A DNA stretch of 15,869 nucleotides from NCBI GenBank assembly GCA_048939595.1, contig JBHLPI010000046.1, forward strand, positions 1 through 15,869, in the 5' to 3' direction. The notes under the pieces were generated by a model. That model ran no database searches and was not told the origin of the DNA. It saw only the letters and a list, made by a program, of their open reading frames with translations. The translations under genes and the position numbers were made by a program. This stretch comes from Hermodarchaeum sp048939595. Its GTDB lineage: Archaea; Asgardarchaeota; Hermodarchaeia; Hermodarchaeales; Hermodarchaeaceae. Of this stretch, positions 6,873 to 14,355 are shown piece by piece. How positions within the stretch are numbered: position 1 is the stretch's first letter; each line of letters begins with the position of its first letter.

Positions 6873-7796
6873 ATGGCTGAGCAACATGACCTCATCATCG
6901 TTGGCTGCGGACCCGCTGGGATGACTGCAGGGCTATATGCTGCACGAATGGGCTTGAAAGCCGTAATTTTAGAAGCAGGAATCTGTGGTGGCCGTATGAT
7001 GAACGCTTGGGAAATCGAAAATTATCCAGGTTTTGAAAGAATCAGTGGCGGTGACTTGGCCATGAAGATGAAAACCCAAGCTGAAAAAGCAGGAGTCGAA
7101 ATCCAAGAGATGACTCCTGTTGATGAGTTCAAATTTTCAGAATCTGTCAAAGTTGTCGTCACTGGTGAAGGCAAGGAATTTCAAGCGCCTGCTGTCATTT
7201 TAGCGATGGGGGCCTGCGATGCCGAACTTGGGGTTCCAGGTGAATCAGAATATCATGGCCGTGGAATCAGTTATTGTGCAACTTGTGATGGCCCATTATA
7301 TCGTGGAAAGACTGTCTTTGTGATCGGTGGAGGAAATACCGCAGCCATGGATGCACTCTTTCTTGCGAATATCGTAGGGAAGGTGTATTTAGTGCATCGC
7401 CGTGATAAACTTCGAGCAGAACAAACTTATGCAGATCGTCTTATCGCTCTCACTAATGTCGAAATCTTATGGGACACCATATTAACTGAGATTTTAGGAG
7501 ATGAGGGAGTCACCGGTGTTAAATTGCATAATAAGAAGACTAAGAAGGATTTCACCATGGACGCCGATGGTGTATTCATTGCAGTCGGATGTACCCCTAA
7601 CAGTTCCTTCTGTGAACCAGTCGGGGTCAACTTAGATGAGAAAGGCAACATTATAACTGACGTTCATCAACAAACCAATATACCTGGTGTATATGCTATC
7701 GGTGACATCACTGGAGAACCACGGCAAATCGTTCGAGCGTGTGGAGATGCAGTGAAAGCCGTCACCCATTGGTTAACTGTGAGACCCTTGAAATAA
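6873..7796 (+). CDS. trxB: Thioredoxin reductase
   Basis: Flavoprotein of 307 residues that passes electrons from a nicotinamide cofactor through FAD and a redox disulfide to thioredoxin. The FAD fold opens with GCGPAGMTAGLYAA (11-24). The active disulfide is CATC at 135-138 in the usual SYCATCDG setting. The second dinucleotide fold has GGGNTAAMDA (152-161), and HRRDKLRA at 175-182 matches the NADPH-preferring HRRxxxR motif. The C-terminal FAD contact is VYAIGDITG (273-281). Length and architecture are those of low-molecular-weight TrxR. No thioredoxin gene is adjacent. Start ATG fits the family, and a TATA box lies about 45 nt upstream. Confidence 0.94.
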   Translation: MAEQHDLIIVGCGPAGMTAGLYAARMGLKAVILEAGICGGRMMNAWEIENYPGFERISGGDLAMKMKTQAEKAGVEIQEMTPVDEFKFSESVKVVVTGEGKEFQAPAVILAMGACDAELGVPGESEYHGRGISYCATCDGPLYRGKTVFVIGGGNTAAMDALFLANIVGKVYLVHRRDKLRAEQTYADRLIALTNVEILWDTILTEILGDEGVTGVKLHNKKTKKDFTMDADGVFIAVGCTPNSSFCEPVGVNLDEKGNIITDVHQQTNIPGVYAIGDITGEPRQIVRACGDAVKAVTHWLTVRPLK

Positions 7797-7857
7797 TTGC
7801 CACTGACCACAAGGTTTTAAGGGATATTTTGCCGTGAACGTCCGTACACCTGAATTC

Positions 7858-7863
7858 GGAGGA
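7858..7863 (+). promoter_or_regulatory. Ribosome binding site deciding a TTG start
   Basis: GGAGGA lies 7 nt before the TTG at 7871 and directs that codon. The nearby TTG at 7867 is out of frame. This supports the rare start that begins the signal peptide. Confidence 0.7.
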
Positions 7864-7870
7864 CCATTGC

Positions 7871-9061
7871 TTGCGAAGGTTATCTAGCACCGTGATTCTC
7901 GGGCTATTCATCCTCATCATAGCTAGCCCACTGACTGCCATGGCAGCGCCAACACGCCAAGATGTCATTGTTACATTTTCAGTAACGTGTTTGGATCATT
8001 CTGGCGGTGCCGTTCAACATCCAGGCGCCACGATCCCAACTATATCCAATACCTTTGCTATCGCCAATGTTTTGGATACTCTTGACGCTTGGATAGGTGC
8101 AGATCTGCTTTTACCTGACCGTTTTCTTATTGAAAATATGACGGCATGGGTTGGAAGTCTTTTCGTTAATGATACAGACACCAATCCTAGCTACGGTGGG
8201 TTCCTTCCATACTCGAGTTATCCGAATGCAACTTTAACAGCCAGTGCCTTTGCAGCCCTGGCTCTTGACCGGCTTAATCGAACGGAAAGTATTGACTCAA
8301 CGATTCTGGTTAACTTTACAATAGACCTTCAACGCACAAATGCTACGCTGTTCCCAGATACAGTTGGCGGATTTAGGGAGAATTCTCAAATCAATACTAC
8401 GACAGTCTCTGCAACCTTTGCTGCCATTCAAATTCTGGATATCTATAATGCCATCTCACAAATGAACACCTCATTAGCCATTGACTGGCTTAATTCAAGC
8501 CAAATTCTGTCGAATCCAGCCTCAGCAAGTTACGGTGGATTCGCCAATGGTCGGAATAGCACCAATGCAGATTTACAGACAACCTATATGGCCTTACGGT
8601 CCCTTGAAATACTAGGGGCGCTTTCGACTATTAGCCAGGCTGCGACTATTGATTATATCCTACGCCACTATCGTGAGGATACGAATTATCCCCAGTTTTA
8701 CGGTGGATTCAGTAACACACCAGACAACCCAGTTGCTACTCATATTGCGACTTTTTATGCTGTCGCTGGGCTACAAATTCTTAGCGCCAGTAATCAGATA
8801 ACCGCTGAAGACGTCACAGCATGGGTTTTAAGCACACAGAGCTTGGATGGGGGATTTGCGGATTTTTCAGGTGCCACAGGTTTTGCCCCCCAGACGAATT
8901 TCGCAGTCTCTACCCTAGCATTACTAGATCAACTTGACAGCCTACTTGTTCCTGTTGGACCAGATCTTTTCATCTTTCCGTGGTGGATTGTCGGAGTAGT
9001 TGTCATCGTCATACTTCTGGTCGTTTGCGTTATTATCGCTCGTCGAGCAGAATGGTTCTAA
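7871..9061 (+). CDS. Secreted, membrane-anchored prenyltransferase/terpene-cyclase-like repeat protein
   Basis: A 396-residue surface protein. Residues 1-26 form a signal peptide (Arg-Arg, a hydrophobic core, then AMAA). Residues about 369-389 form one transmembrane helix followed by RRAEWF, so the body lies outside the cell with a short cytosolic tail. The body is made of repeats of about 50-57 residues, each with a Gly-Gly-Phe turn: GGF at 109, 166, 222, 278 and 327, plus a degenerate SGGA at 44-47. Each is followed by a helix of the TxxAxxALxxL type, as in prenyltransferase beta-subunit and squalene-cyclase repeats. Six repeats would close an alpha/alpha toroid. Many Asn-X-Ser/Thr sites fit glycosylation outside the cell. 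I see none of the zinc ligands or DxDD-type acid motifs of active enzymes, so a binding or structural role is more likely. It starts at TTG behind GGAGGA. Confidence 0.82.
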   Translation: MRRLSSTVILGLFILIIASPLTAMAAPTRQDVIVTFSVTCLDHSGGAVQHPGATIPTISNTFAIANVLDTLDAWIGADLLLPDRFLIENMTAWVGSLFVNDTDTNPSYGGFLPYSSYPNATLTASAFAALALDRLNRTESIDSTILVNFTIDLQRTNATLFPDTVGGFRENSQINTTTVSATFAAIQILDIYNAISQMNTSLAIDWLNSSQILSNPASASYGGFANGRNSTNADLQTTYMALRSLEILGALSTISQAATIDYILRHYREDTNYPQFYGGFSNTPDNPVATHIATFYAVAGLQILSASNQITAEDVTAWVLSTQSLDGGFADFSGATGFAPQTNFAVSTLALLDQLDSLLVPVGPDLFIFPWWIVGVVVIVILLVVCVIIARRAEWF

Positions 9062-9104
9062 TCTTAAGGGAGCCACGTTTTGGGAGAGCTGTTGTCTGAA
9101 ACTT

Positions 9105-9423
9105 ACCCACACAGGACACGTGGGTGGTGTACGGTTCCTGCGTCATCGGCGGGTACTGCCCCAGTGAGGGCTGTCACCTCCCGCCTTCCGGACTAAGCGT
9201 TTTCTGTCTTCGCGCAGCTCACGGCGACTGCCCTTTTTGAGTGGTTGGTGGGTTTTAGGGGTGACGCGCCCTAACGGAGCAATGAATGCCCTGTACCTGC
9301 GCGACGGAGGTGGGATATCGGGTCCGAAATGATCTCAATTGGTGAGAAAAGGACTAGCAGCTGTTAACCCTCTTGTGATGTTGTGGAGGGAAGGTTTTTT
9401 AGTGGCAGGGCGTTGAGTCCTTT
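9105..9423 (+). ncRNA. Candidate structured RNA (or long structured leader) upstream of serS, family unknown
   Basis: The 376 nt between the repeat protein and serS carry no gene and are GC-richer than the flanking genes: 65, 58, 58 and 52 percent by my count for the four 60-nt lines from 9121. They hold a consistent set of perfect stems: 9105-9110/9120-9125; 9148-9153/9180-9185 enclosing 9158-9161/9168-9171; 9210-9217/9297-9304 (TCGCGCAG/CTGCGCGA) enclosing 9255-9260/9269-9274 (TTAGGG/CCCTAA); and 9348-9355/9416-9423 enclosing 9368-9372/9386-9390. No stem crosses another. A run of six T at 9395-9400 suggests the plus strand and a possible end. The length would suit SRP or RNase P RNA, but I could not find their conserved motifs. 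The last stem comes within 15 nt of the serS start, so a serS leader is the main alternative. Ends are approximate. Confidence 0.4.
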
Positions 9424-9437
9424 CCGAGGCGACAAAA

Positions 9438-10817
9438 GTGAGTGCGTGGTCGATACTGGCTGCTGTTCGTGAAGATCCTGAGATTCTTCGGAAATCTCAG
9501 CAACGTCGTGGATTAGATACGGCCATTGTTGATGAAGCTGTGCGGCTGGATGAGGCTTGGCGGAAAACGCGAACTGAACTGGCTGAACTTCAACGAGAGC
9601 GAAATCAGGTGGCCAAAGAGATTGGGAAAACCAAGGATAAGATCAAACGTGAAACTTTGATTAAGAAATCAAAGATGCTATCGGAGAAGGTGTCCGAGGG
9701 TGAACAGCAGCTAACTACTCTTGAAACAGAACGGATAGAAGCATTACGAGGTATTGCGAATATCGTTCACGAATCTGTGCCGGATGGTATGGATGAGTCC
9801 GAAGCAAAGCCCGTTAAGTACATTGGGAAGCCCCAGGTATGGAAAGATCACGTAAAGCAATTCCTTGATGCGGCACAAGGATTGAAAGTTGAATATGAAA
9901 CCATCGATACACTACCAAAGAGTCATTATGACATATCAGAGGAAATTGGGCTCATTGATACCACCCGAGCCGCAAAGGTCGCGGGGTCACGGTTCTATTA
10001 CCTCATGGATGATATTGTCTGGCTGGATCTCAGTCTAGCCCTTTATGCACTTGATAACATCACAAAACATGGATTCACACCGATCATCCCGCCTAATATG
10101 CTCAATTATGCAGCCTATAGCGGAGTCATAGATATTAGTGCCTTCGAAGATTCGCTATACAAGCTTGAAGACCAAGATCTCTATTTGATTGCAACCTCCG
10201 AACACCCCATAGCTGCCCAGTACATGAATGAGGTTCTTGAAATCGATGAACTTCCTCTACGCTTTGCTGGGTATAGTCCCTGCTACCGCAAAGAAGCTGG
10301 CGCACACGGAAAGGATACTAAGGGAATCTTCCGAGTCCATCAATTCTCTAAGGTAGAAATGTTTGTTTTCTGCCTTCCAGAGGATTCCTGGACATGGTTT
10401 GACAAGATGATAGACATTGAGAAAAGAATCTGGCAACCCTTAGGTATCCCCTTACGAATCGTGATATTACCCAGTGGCGATTTTAGCAGTGTCGCAGCGA
10501 AAACCTATGACCTTGAACTCTGGATGCCGTCACAAGGGCGCTATCGGGAATTTGTCTCGTGCAGTAATTGTACGGATTATCAAGGCTACCGCCTTAACAT
10601 TCGCTACGCTGAAACCCGGGGTCACCCCACAAAAGGCTTCATCCATACACTCAACTCTACAGTCATTGCCACCACACGATCTATCACTGCCATTCTGGAA
10701 AATAACATGCAAGAGGATGGACGTATCTTGATACCCAAACCACTCCAAGCCTACTTAGAGCCAATCGAGTCAGCTCCCGACAAGTACATCATCCCAGCAC
10801 ATCTGAAAAAGAAATAA
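9438..10817 (+). CDS. serS: Seryl-tRNA synthetase
   Basis: Class II synthetase charging tRNA-Ser (and tRNA-Sec where present) with serine. The 459-residue protein has the N-terminal coiled-coil arm that grips the tRNA long variable arm (about 25-110, rich in Glu/Lys/Arg). It then has the catalytic core with TSEHP (253-257), motif 2 YRKEAGAHGKDTKGIFRVHQF (split here at 283-303), FVSCSNCTDYQGYR (372-385), and motif 3 NSTVIATTRSITAILEN (406-422). This is the common SerRS type shared by bacteria, eukaryotes and most archaea, not the rare zinc-dependent type of some methanogens. The start is GTG at 9438, with GAGGCG 8 nt upstream. A long structured non-coding stretch precedes it. Confidence 0.95.
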   Translation: MSAWSILAAVREDPEILRKSQQRRGLDTAIVDEAVRLDEAWRKTRTELAELQRERNQVAKEIGKTKDKIKRETLIKKSKMLSEKVSEGEQQLTTLETERIEALRGIANIVHESVPDGMDESEAKPVKYIGKPQVWKDHVKQFLDAAQGLKVEYETIDTLPKSHYDISEEIGLIDTTRAAKVAGSRFYYLMDDIVWLDLSLALYALDNITKHGFTPIIPPNMLNYAAYSGVIDISAFEDSLYKLEDQDLYLIATSEHPIAAQYMNEVLEIDELPLRFAGYSPCYRKEAGAHGKDTKGIFRVHQFSKVEMFVFCLPEDSWTWFDKMIDIEKRIWQPLGIPLRIVILPSGDFSSVAAKTYDLELWMPSQGRYREFVSCSNCTDYQGYRLNIRYAETRGHPTKGFIHTLNSTVIATTRSITAILENNMQEDGRILIPKPLQAYLEPIESAPDKYIIPAHLKKK

Positions 10818-10862
10818 ACACCTGAAATTGACTGGTGTGTACCTTAAATTGATGTAACTGGA

Positions 10863-10899
10863 AGGGATTAATGTCCACTGAATATTTGGAGTAATCCCT
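10863..10899 (+). repeat. Perfect 8-bp inverted repeat between serS and the gelsolin-like gene
   Basis: AGGGATTA (10863-10870) and TAATCCCT (10892-10899) form a perfect 8-bp stem with a 21-nt loop, in the 149-nt gap after serS. A smaller hairpin, ACACC/GGTGT (10818-10822/10834-10838), directly follows the serS stop. No T-run follows either stem, so they are not classic terminators. The larger palindrome could be an operator for the downstream unit or part of its leader. Confidence 0.4.
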
Positions 10900-10966
10900 C
10901 CGTTCCCAGAAAAGAATTATTAACACATAGAAGTAAGTAACATGACCGTCGGGGTTGGTGACCTGC

Positions 10967-11815
10967 GTGCCTAGAGAATTAGTGATGCTCCGCGTCGTTG
11001 ATACCGGTGAAACAGTTCAAATCACCGATGGTGCTCCAGCAAAGACCCACATGAAAGAAGACGAAGTCCTAATTATCATTGATGATGAGGAGCGACTGAT
11101 TTGGATTTGGAAAGGAACCAAAGCGCCTGTCCGCCGGAAATTTATTGCAGCCCGTAGGGCCTCAGGAATCCGAGACCAACGTGGTTTGGTCTACAAGATT
11201 CTCTCAGAAGATGAAGGACAAGAAGGTGCAAAGTTCCTCGAATCCATGGGACTTCCTTTGTCTACAAAACCCGATGAAGGCATGAAAAAAGCTCCACCTG
11301 CAGCGCCTCCAATGCCGAGAGAGCCATCAGAACTGGTTACAGAACCACCAAGGTCGGCACCTGTTCAGGAACCCAAACCCGCCGATTATCGGGAAGCTGT
11401 GGTTTCAGCCACACGGAAACCGGAACGCCAACCTGTGCAAGTTCCACGCCCACCTTCTGAAATCATCGAACAGGTCGAAAAACTGGAACCAATTCCTGGA
11501 TTCCGACGTGAATTCGTTTTAATCGGCTATGATGCATTTGGTATAACAGAAGAATCAACCAGTGTGTTAGGAAAAACAACAAAGACACAAAAACTCCAAC
11601 GTATTGATTCACTTCCAGAAGGCACCGTCTTTGCTCAAGGTTATACGCCCCGAGTTGTTATCAAGGACGGACAAGTCTTAGCCATTGAGTTCCTCAAGCA
11701 CCTTGAAGAAGAGGAATACCTTCATGAAAAGGAGGCCATGAAGGAGGAAATGGCGCGTCAAATTACTGAACTAATTGAAGCGTCACGGAGCGAGAAGGGG
11801 CGCCAAAAATCATAG
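10967..11815 (+). CDS. Gelsolin-like domain protein with proline-rich linker and C-terminal beta domain
   Basis: A 282-residue cytosolic protein of three parts. Residues about 5-97 match the gelsolin-repeat pattern: a beta strand ending in Asp-Glu-Val-Leu-Ile-Ile-Ile-Asp, the WIWKG turn at 46-50, the long helix KFIAARRASG, then VYKILSEDEGQEGAKFLESMG. Gelsolin repeats bind actin and phosphoinositides and, among prokaryotes, are known chiefly from Asgard archaea. Residues about 100-175 are a Pro/Glu/Arg-rich disordered linker. Residues about 178-243 form a small beta-rich unit (EFVLIGYDAFGIT, LPEGTVFAQGY, VVIKDGQVLAIEFL) that I do not recognise. A charged helix (246-275) ends the protein. I chose GTG at 10967 because GGTGA at 10957-10961 lies 5 nt before it; TTG at 10955 and GTG at 10958 are alternatives. 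A Roadblock gene follows after 17 nt. The gelsolin call is by pattern only. Confidence 0.7.
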   Translation: MPRELVMLRVVDTGETVQITDGAPAKTHMKEDEVLIIIDDEERLIWIWKGTKAPVRRKFIAARRASGIRDQRGLVYKILSEDEGQEGAKFLESMGLPLSTKPDEGMKKAPPAAPPMPREPSELVTEPPRSAPVQEPKPADYREAVVSATRKPERQPVQVPRPPSEIIEQVEKLEPIPGFRREFVLIGYDAFGITEESTSVLGKTTKTQKLQRIDSLPEGTVFAQGYTPRVVIKDGQVLAIEFLKHLEEEEYLHEKEAMKEEMARQITELIEASRSEKGRQKS

Positions 11816-11832
11816 GAAAGTGAGGGAAGACA

Positions 11833-12228
11833 ATGCAGCAATTTGCGATGAGCGAAGAAGAAGCCAAACAATTGGCGATGTATCTACGCGAAATCACTTT
11901 ATATACAGAACTGGAAACACTAGCGGTTGTCACAAAGGCTGGCCGCCGTGTAGCTTTTAGCTCAACCAAAGGTGTCGACATTGACCCAGACCTCCTATCA
12001 GCCATTTCAGCCGTGTTACTACAAACTGGAATTGAAGCGGTGCAAAAACTCGCCTTCGAACCTTTATTTGAATTAATTGTCAGGGGGGAGAAAGGCATCA
12101 TTGTAGTAACGGATGCCGGACCCCTTGTACTCATCGGCGCAGGCGTAAAAATCGAATCCCTCGGCCATGTAGTTTCAGTTTTTCGCCACTTCGGACGCGA
12201 AATTGCTGCGTTGTTTGCCAAAAAGTGA
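11833..12228 (+). CDS. Roadblock/LC7 domain protein
   Basis: A 131-residue protein that is essentially one Roadblock/LC7 (MglB-like) domain, a fold that dimerises and binds or regulates Ras-like GTPases and is much expanded in Asgard archaea. The pattern is clear: LETLAVVTKAGRRVAFSS, DIDPDLLSAISAVLLQTG, a strand ELIVRGEKGIIVVTDAG, then LVLIGAGVKIESLGHVVSVF and a last helix. ATG at 11833 follows GAGGGAAG; an in-frame ATG at 11848 is possible. It lies 17 nt after the gelsolin-like gene, and its stop codon overlaps a possible GTG start of the HD-domain gene in the sequence GTGA. The close spacing suggests that the gelsolin-like protein and this protein act together. No GTPase gene lies in the window, so its partner must be elsewhere. 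Confidence 0.85.
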   Translation: MQQFAMSEEEAKQLAMYLREITLYTELETLAVVTKAGRRVAFSSTKGVDIDPDLLSAISAVLLQTGIEAVQKLAFEPLFELIVRGEKGIIVVTDAGPLVLIGAGVKIESLGHVVSVFRHFGREIAALFAKK

Positions 12229-12263
12229 GGCTTTTTCTCAAGGTCCAGCCCATACGATTCGAG

Positions 12264-12839
12264 ATGACGCTATTTCAATTCATCATGTTATGTGATAATC
12301 TAAAACGAGTCCTTCGAACTGGCTGGCTTCTCAGAGGGGTTCCACCGTCTCAAGCAGAAAATGTTGCTGCACATTCACATACCACTTCAATATTGGCATT
12401 TCTCCTAGCACAACAAGCTGCTGAACCCGTGGATTTACTACAAGTACTCCTAATGGCACTGATTCATGACATTCCTGAGGTTGAAATTGGGGACATTCCA
12501 ATGAGTGCACAACGAGCAGACCCGAGAATCCGAGAAGCAAAAACGAAGGCAGAGAACAACGTAATGAAAAAAATCCTCGATCTCCTTCCTCAAGGGCTCC
12601 AGACCGAAATGACTGTAGCATGGTCAGCATATACTCAGGGGACCTCTATCGAAGCACGGATAGTGGAGGTTGCTGATCGATTAGCCACCTCTTTTCATGC
12701 AGCACAACTCGTCAAATCTGGATATCCAGCAGAGCTTTTTCAGGAATTCGTTGAACACGCTACATCAACGGCTACTAAACTCAAAGTAACGCAAGCGAAT
12801 AGTTACCTTAAGGAACTTCAAAAGACATTCGGTGAATAG
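12264..12839 (+). CDS. HD-domain phosphohydrolase, YfbR/HDDC2-type 5'-nucleotidase
   Basis: Cytosolic metal-dependent phosphohydrolase of the HD superfamily, close to YfbR/HDDC2, which dephosphorylates deoxyribonucleoside 5'-monophosphates. The metal ligands are visible: His37 (AAHSH), His68-Asp69 (LIHDIPEVEIGDIP) and Asp138 (VEVADRLAT). This spacing nearly equals the E. coli YfbR ligands (H33, H68, D69, D137). The segment LKRVLRTGWLLRGV is also typical. I chose ATG at 12264 because it gives this family numbering. GTG at 12225 overlaps the Roadblock stop as GTGA and would add 13 residues; it could be used through coupling. The usual Glu before the first His is Ala here. It is the last gene of the gelsolin/Roadblock unit; a link between its activity and theirs is not evident. 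Confidence 0.85.
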   Translation: MTLFQFIMLCDNLKRVLRTGWLLRGVPPSQAENVAAHSHTTSILAFLLAQQAAEPVDLLQVLLMALIHDIPEVEIGDIPMSAQRADPRIREAKTKAENNVMKKILDLLPQGLQTEMTVAWSAYTQGTSIEARIVEVADRLATSFHAAQLVKSGYPAELFQEFVEHATSTATKLKVTQANSYLKELQKTFGE

Positions 12840-12944
12840 CATCAGATGTTTTTAGAAATTCAGAAGAAACGTTTAAGTCACGTATTGACTGAGAAACCGC
12901 AGGAGTAGATTAAGATTACACCAAAAGCCAACGACCTGGGAACC

Positions 12945-14261
12945 TTGCAAAGAACACATTATTCTAGCGAGCTCAACCCAAATATGGCAGGACAAGAAAT
13001 TACAATTGCTGGATGGGTGCAACGAATTCGCCGATTAGGGAAAATCAGCTTCCTCTTAGTTCGCGACCGCGAAGGAATCACACAGTGTACCCTGCCACAT
13101 GCAAAATCACCCCCAGAACTTCTAGAAATCTTGGACCAGCTTGATAATGAATTTGCTGTCGTAATAAAAGGCGAGGTGAAGGCTGAAGAACAAGCCCAAC
13201 GAGGTATTGAGGTCACTCCTAAGCAGATTATTTTAGTTAATTCGTCTCCTGCAACCCTTCCTTTAGATACCTCAGGGAAAGTAGAAGCAGACATTGGCAC
13301 CCGATTCGATAATCGTGTTATGGACTTGCGTCGTATTGAAACACAACACCTGTTCAAGATTCAACACTTCACGGTTTCGCGGATGCGACAATTCCTTGAA
13401 AATCATGGATTCCGAGAAATCCATACTCCTAAAATTGTGGCCACAGCAACCGAGGGCGGCGCAGACCTCTTTGAAGTTAAATATTTTGAAAAGAAAGCAT
13501 TCCTAGCTCAAAGCCCCCAATTTTATAAACAACTCAGCCTCGTTGCAGGATTTGACCGTGTTTATGAAGTCGCTCCGGTTTATCGTGCGGAGAAGCATAA
13601 CACGCCACGCCACTTGAATGAGTATACAAGCTTCGATTATGAAATGGCGTGGATCCAAAATGAAGAAGAGGTCATGCGTCTCGAAGAAGAAATGCTTGTT
13701 TCAACATTCAAGGCAGTAAAGGAGTTATGTTCTCATGAGCTCAAAGAACTTGGTGCAGAGATCCAAATTCCCAAAATTCCGATTCAACGCCTCGAAGTTC
13801 GCGAAGCCCTTGAAATTTTACATGACGAGGGATTCGATTTACCACCAGATTCAGATATTCCTAGTGAAGGAGAGGAAAAACTGTATCAGCGAATAGAAAA
13901 GGAAATGGGTGAAGAATTCTTCTTTCTTACTCGATATCCCACCACTATTCGGCCATTCTATACGATGCCTTTAGAAAGTGATCCAACTCTCACTCGTGGA
14001 TTTGACCTGATCTATCGGGGGATGGAGGTGACAACGGGAAGCCAACGGATTCATGAGTATAGCATGTTAATCCAAAAACTGAAAGATGCAGGATTGGATC
14101 CGAAGACCTTTGCATTTTATGTGGAACCATTCAAATACGGAGCTCCTCCTCATGGTGGACTTGCAATTGGAATCGAACGGTTAACTATGCAAATGCTCGG
14201 TTATACCAATATTAGGGAAGCAGTACTATTTCCTCGGGACCGAACACGGTTAGTGCCTTAG
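12945..14261 (+). CDS. aspS: Aspartyl-tRNA synthetase, archaeal type
   Basis: Class IIb synthetase of 438 residues charging tRNA with aspartate. It opens MQRTHYSSEL, almost the archaeal AspRS consensus, which fixes the TTG start. The N-terminal OB fold binds the anticodon (GWVQRIRRLG, FLLVRDREG). Then come ATATEGGADLF (166-176), the amino-acid loop LAQSPQFYKQ (187-196), motif 2 VYRAEKHNTPRHLNE (212-226), and motif 3 GLAIGIERLTMQMLG ending NIREAVLFPRDRTRLVP. Two anticodon-domain positions that separate Asp-specific from dual Asp/Asn archaeal enzymes (26 and 85 in Thermococcus numbering) are both Gln here, matching neither type, so tRNA-Asn mischarging cannot be excluded. No amidotransferase genes lie nearby. 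It is preceded by a 105-nt gap with a TTTAAG element near 12870. Confidence 0.95.
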   Translation: MQRTHYSSELNPNMAGQEITIAGWVQRIRRLGKISFLLVRDREGITQCTLPHAKSPPELLEILDQLDNEFAVVIKGEVKAEEQAQRGIEVTPKQIILVNSSPATLPLDTSGKVEADIGTRFDNRVMDLRRIETQHLFKIQHFTVSRMRQFLENHGFREIHTPKIVATATEGGADLFEVKYFEKKAFLAQSPQFYKQLSLVAGFDRVYEVAPVYRAEKHNTPRHLNEYTSFDYEMAWIQNEEEVMRLEEEMLVSTFKAVKELCSHELKELGAEIQIPKIPIQRLEVREALEILHDEGFDLPPDSDIPSEGEEKLYQRIEKEMGEEFFFLTRYPTTIRPFYTMPLESDPTLTRGFDLIYRGMEVTTGSQRIHEYSMLIQKLKDAGLDPKTFAFYVEPFKYGAPPHGGLAIGIERLTMQMLGYTNIREAVLFPRDRTRLVP

Positions 14262-14344
14262 GTAGATTTCTTAACAAGAACTAAAATCGCCGGAGTCGGT
14301 TAGAAAGAGCTAAGTTCAAGAGGTCTCCTATACACTGAATAAAC

Positions 14345-14350
14345 AGGTGA
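14345..14350 (+). promoter_or_regulatory. Ribosome binding site deciding the start of the small helical protein
   Basis: AGGTGA lies 5 nt before the ATG at 14356. It overlaps an in-frame GTG at 14347 and so argues for the shorter protein. Confidence 0.65.
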
Positions 14351-14355
14351 ACTCA

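Noticed and set aside
9062..9437. SRP RNA or RNase P RNA assignment
   Set aside because: On minus, ACAGAAAACGCTTA (near 9190-9207) recalls an RNase P core motif, and GTCCGGAAGG nearby recalls SRP helix 8. But the matching partner segments, the P4 pairing strand and the SRP AGCAG side, are missing. AATGAATG on plus at about 9280 is likewise isolated. Without the partners I keep the region as an unassigned RNA.
10818..10838. Intrinsic terminator after serS
   Set aside because: The 5-bp ACACC/GGTGT hairpin is short and not followed by a T-run.
12225..12263. N-terminal extension of the HD phosphohydrolase from GTG
   Set aside because: The extra 13 residues match nothing, and the ATG at 12264 gives metal-ligand spacing nearly the same as in E. 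coli YfbR. Coupled use of the GTG is still possible.
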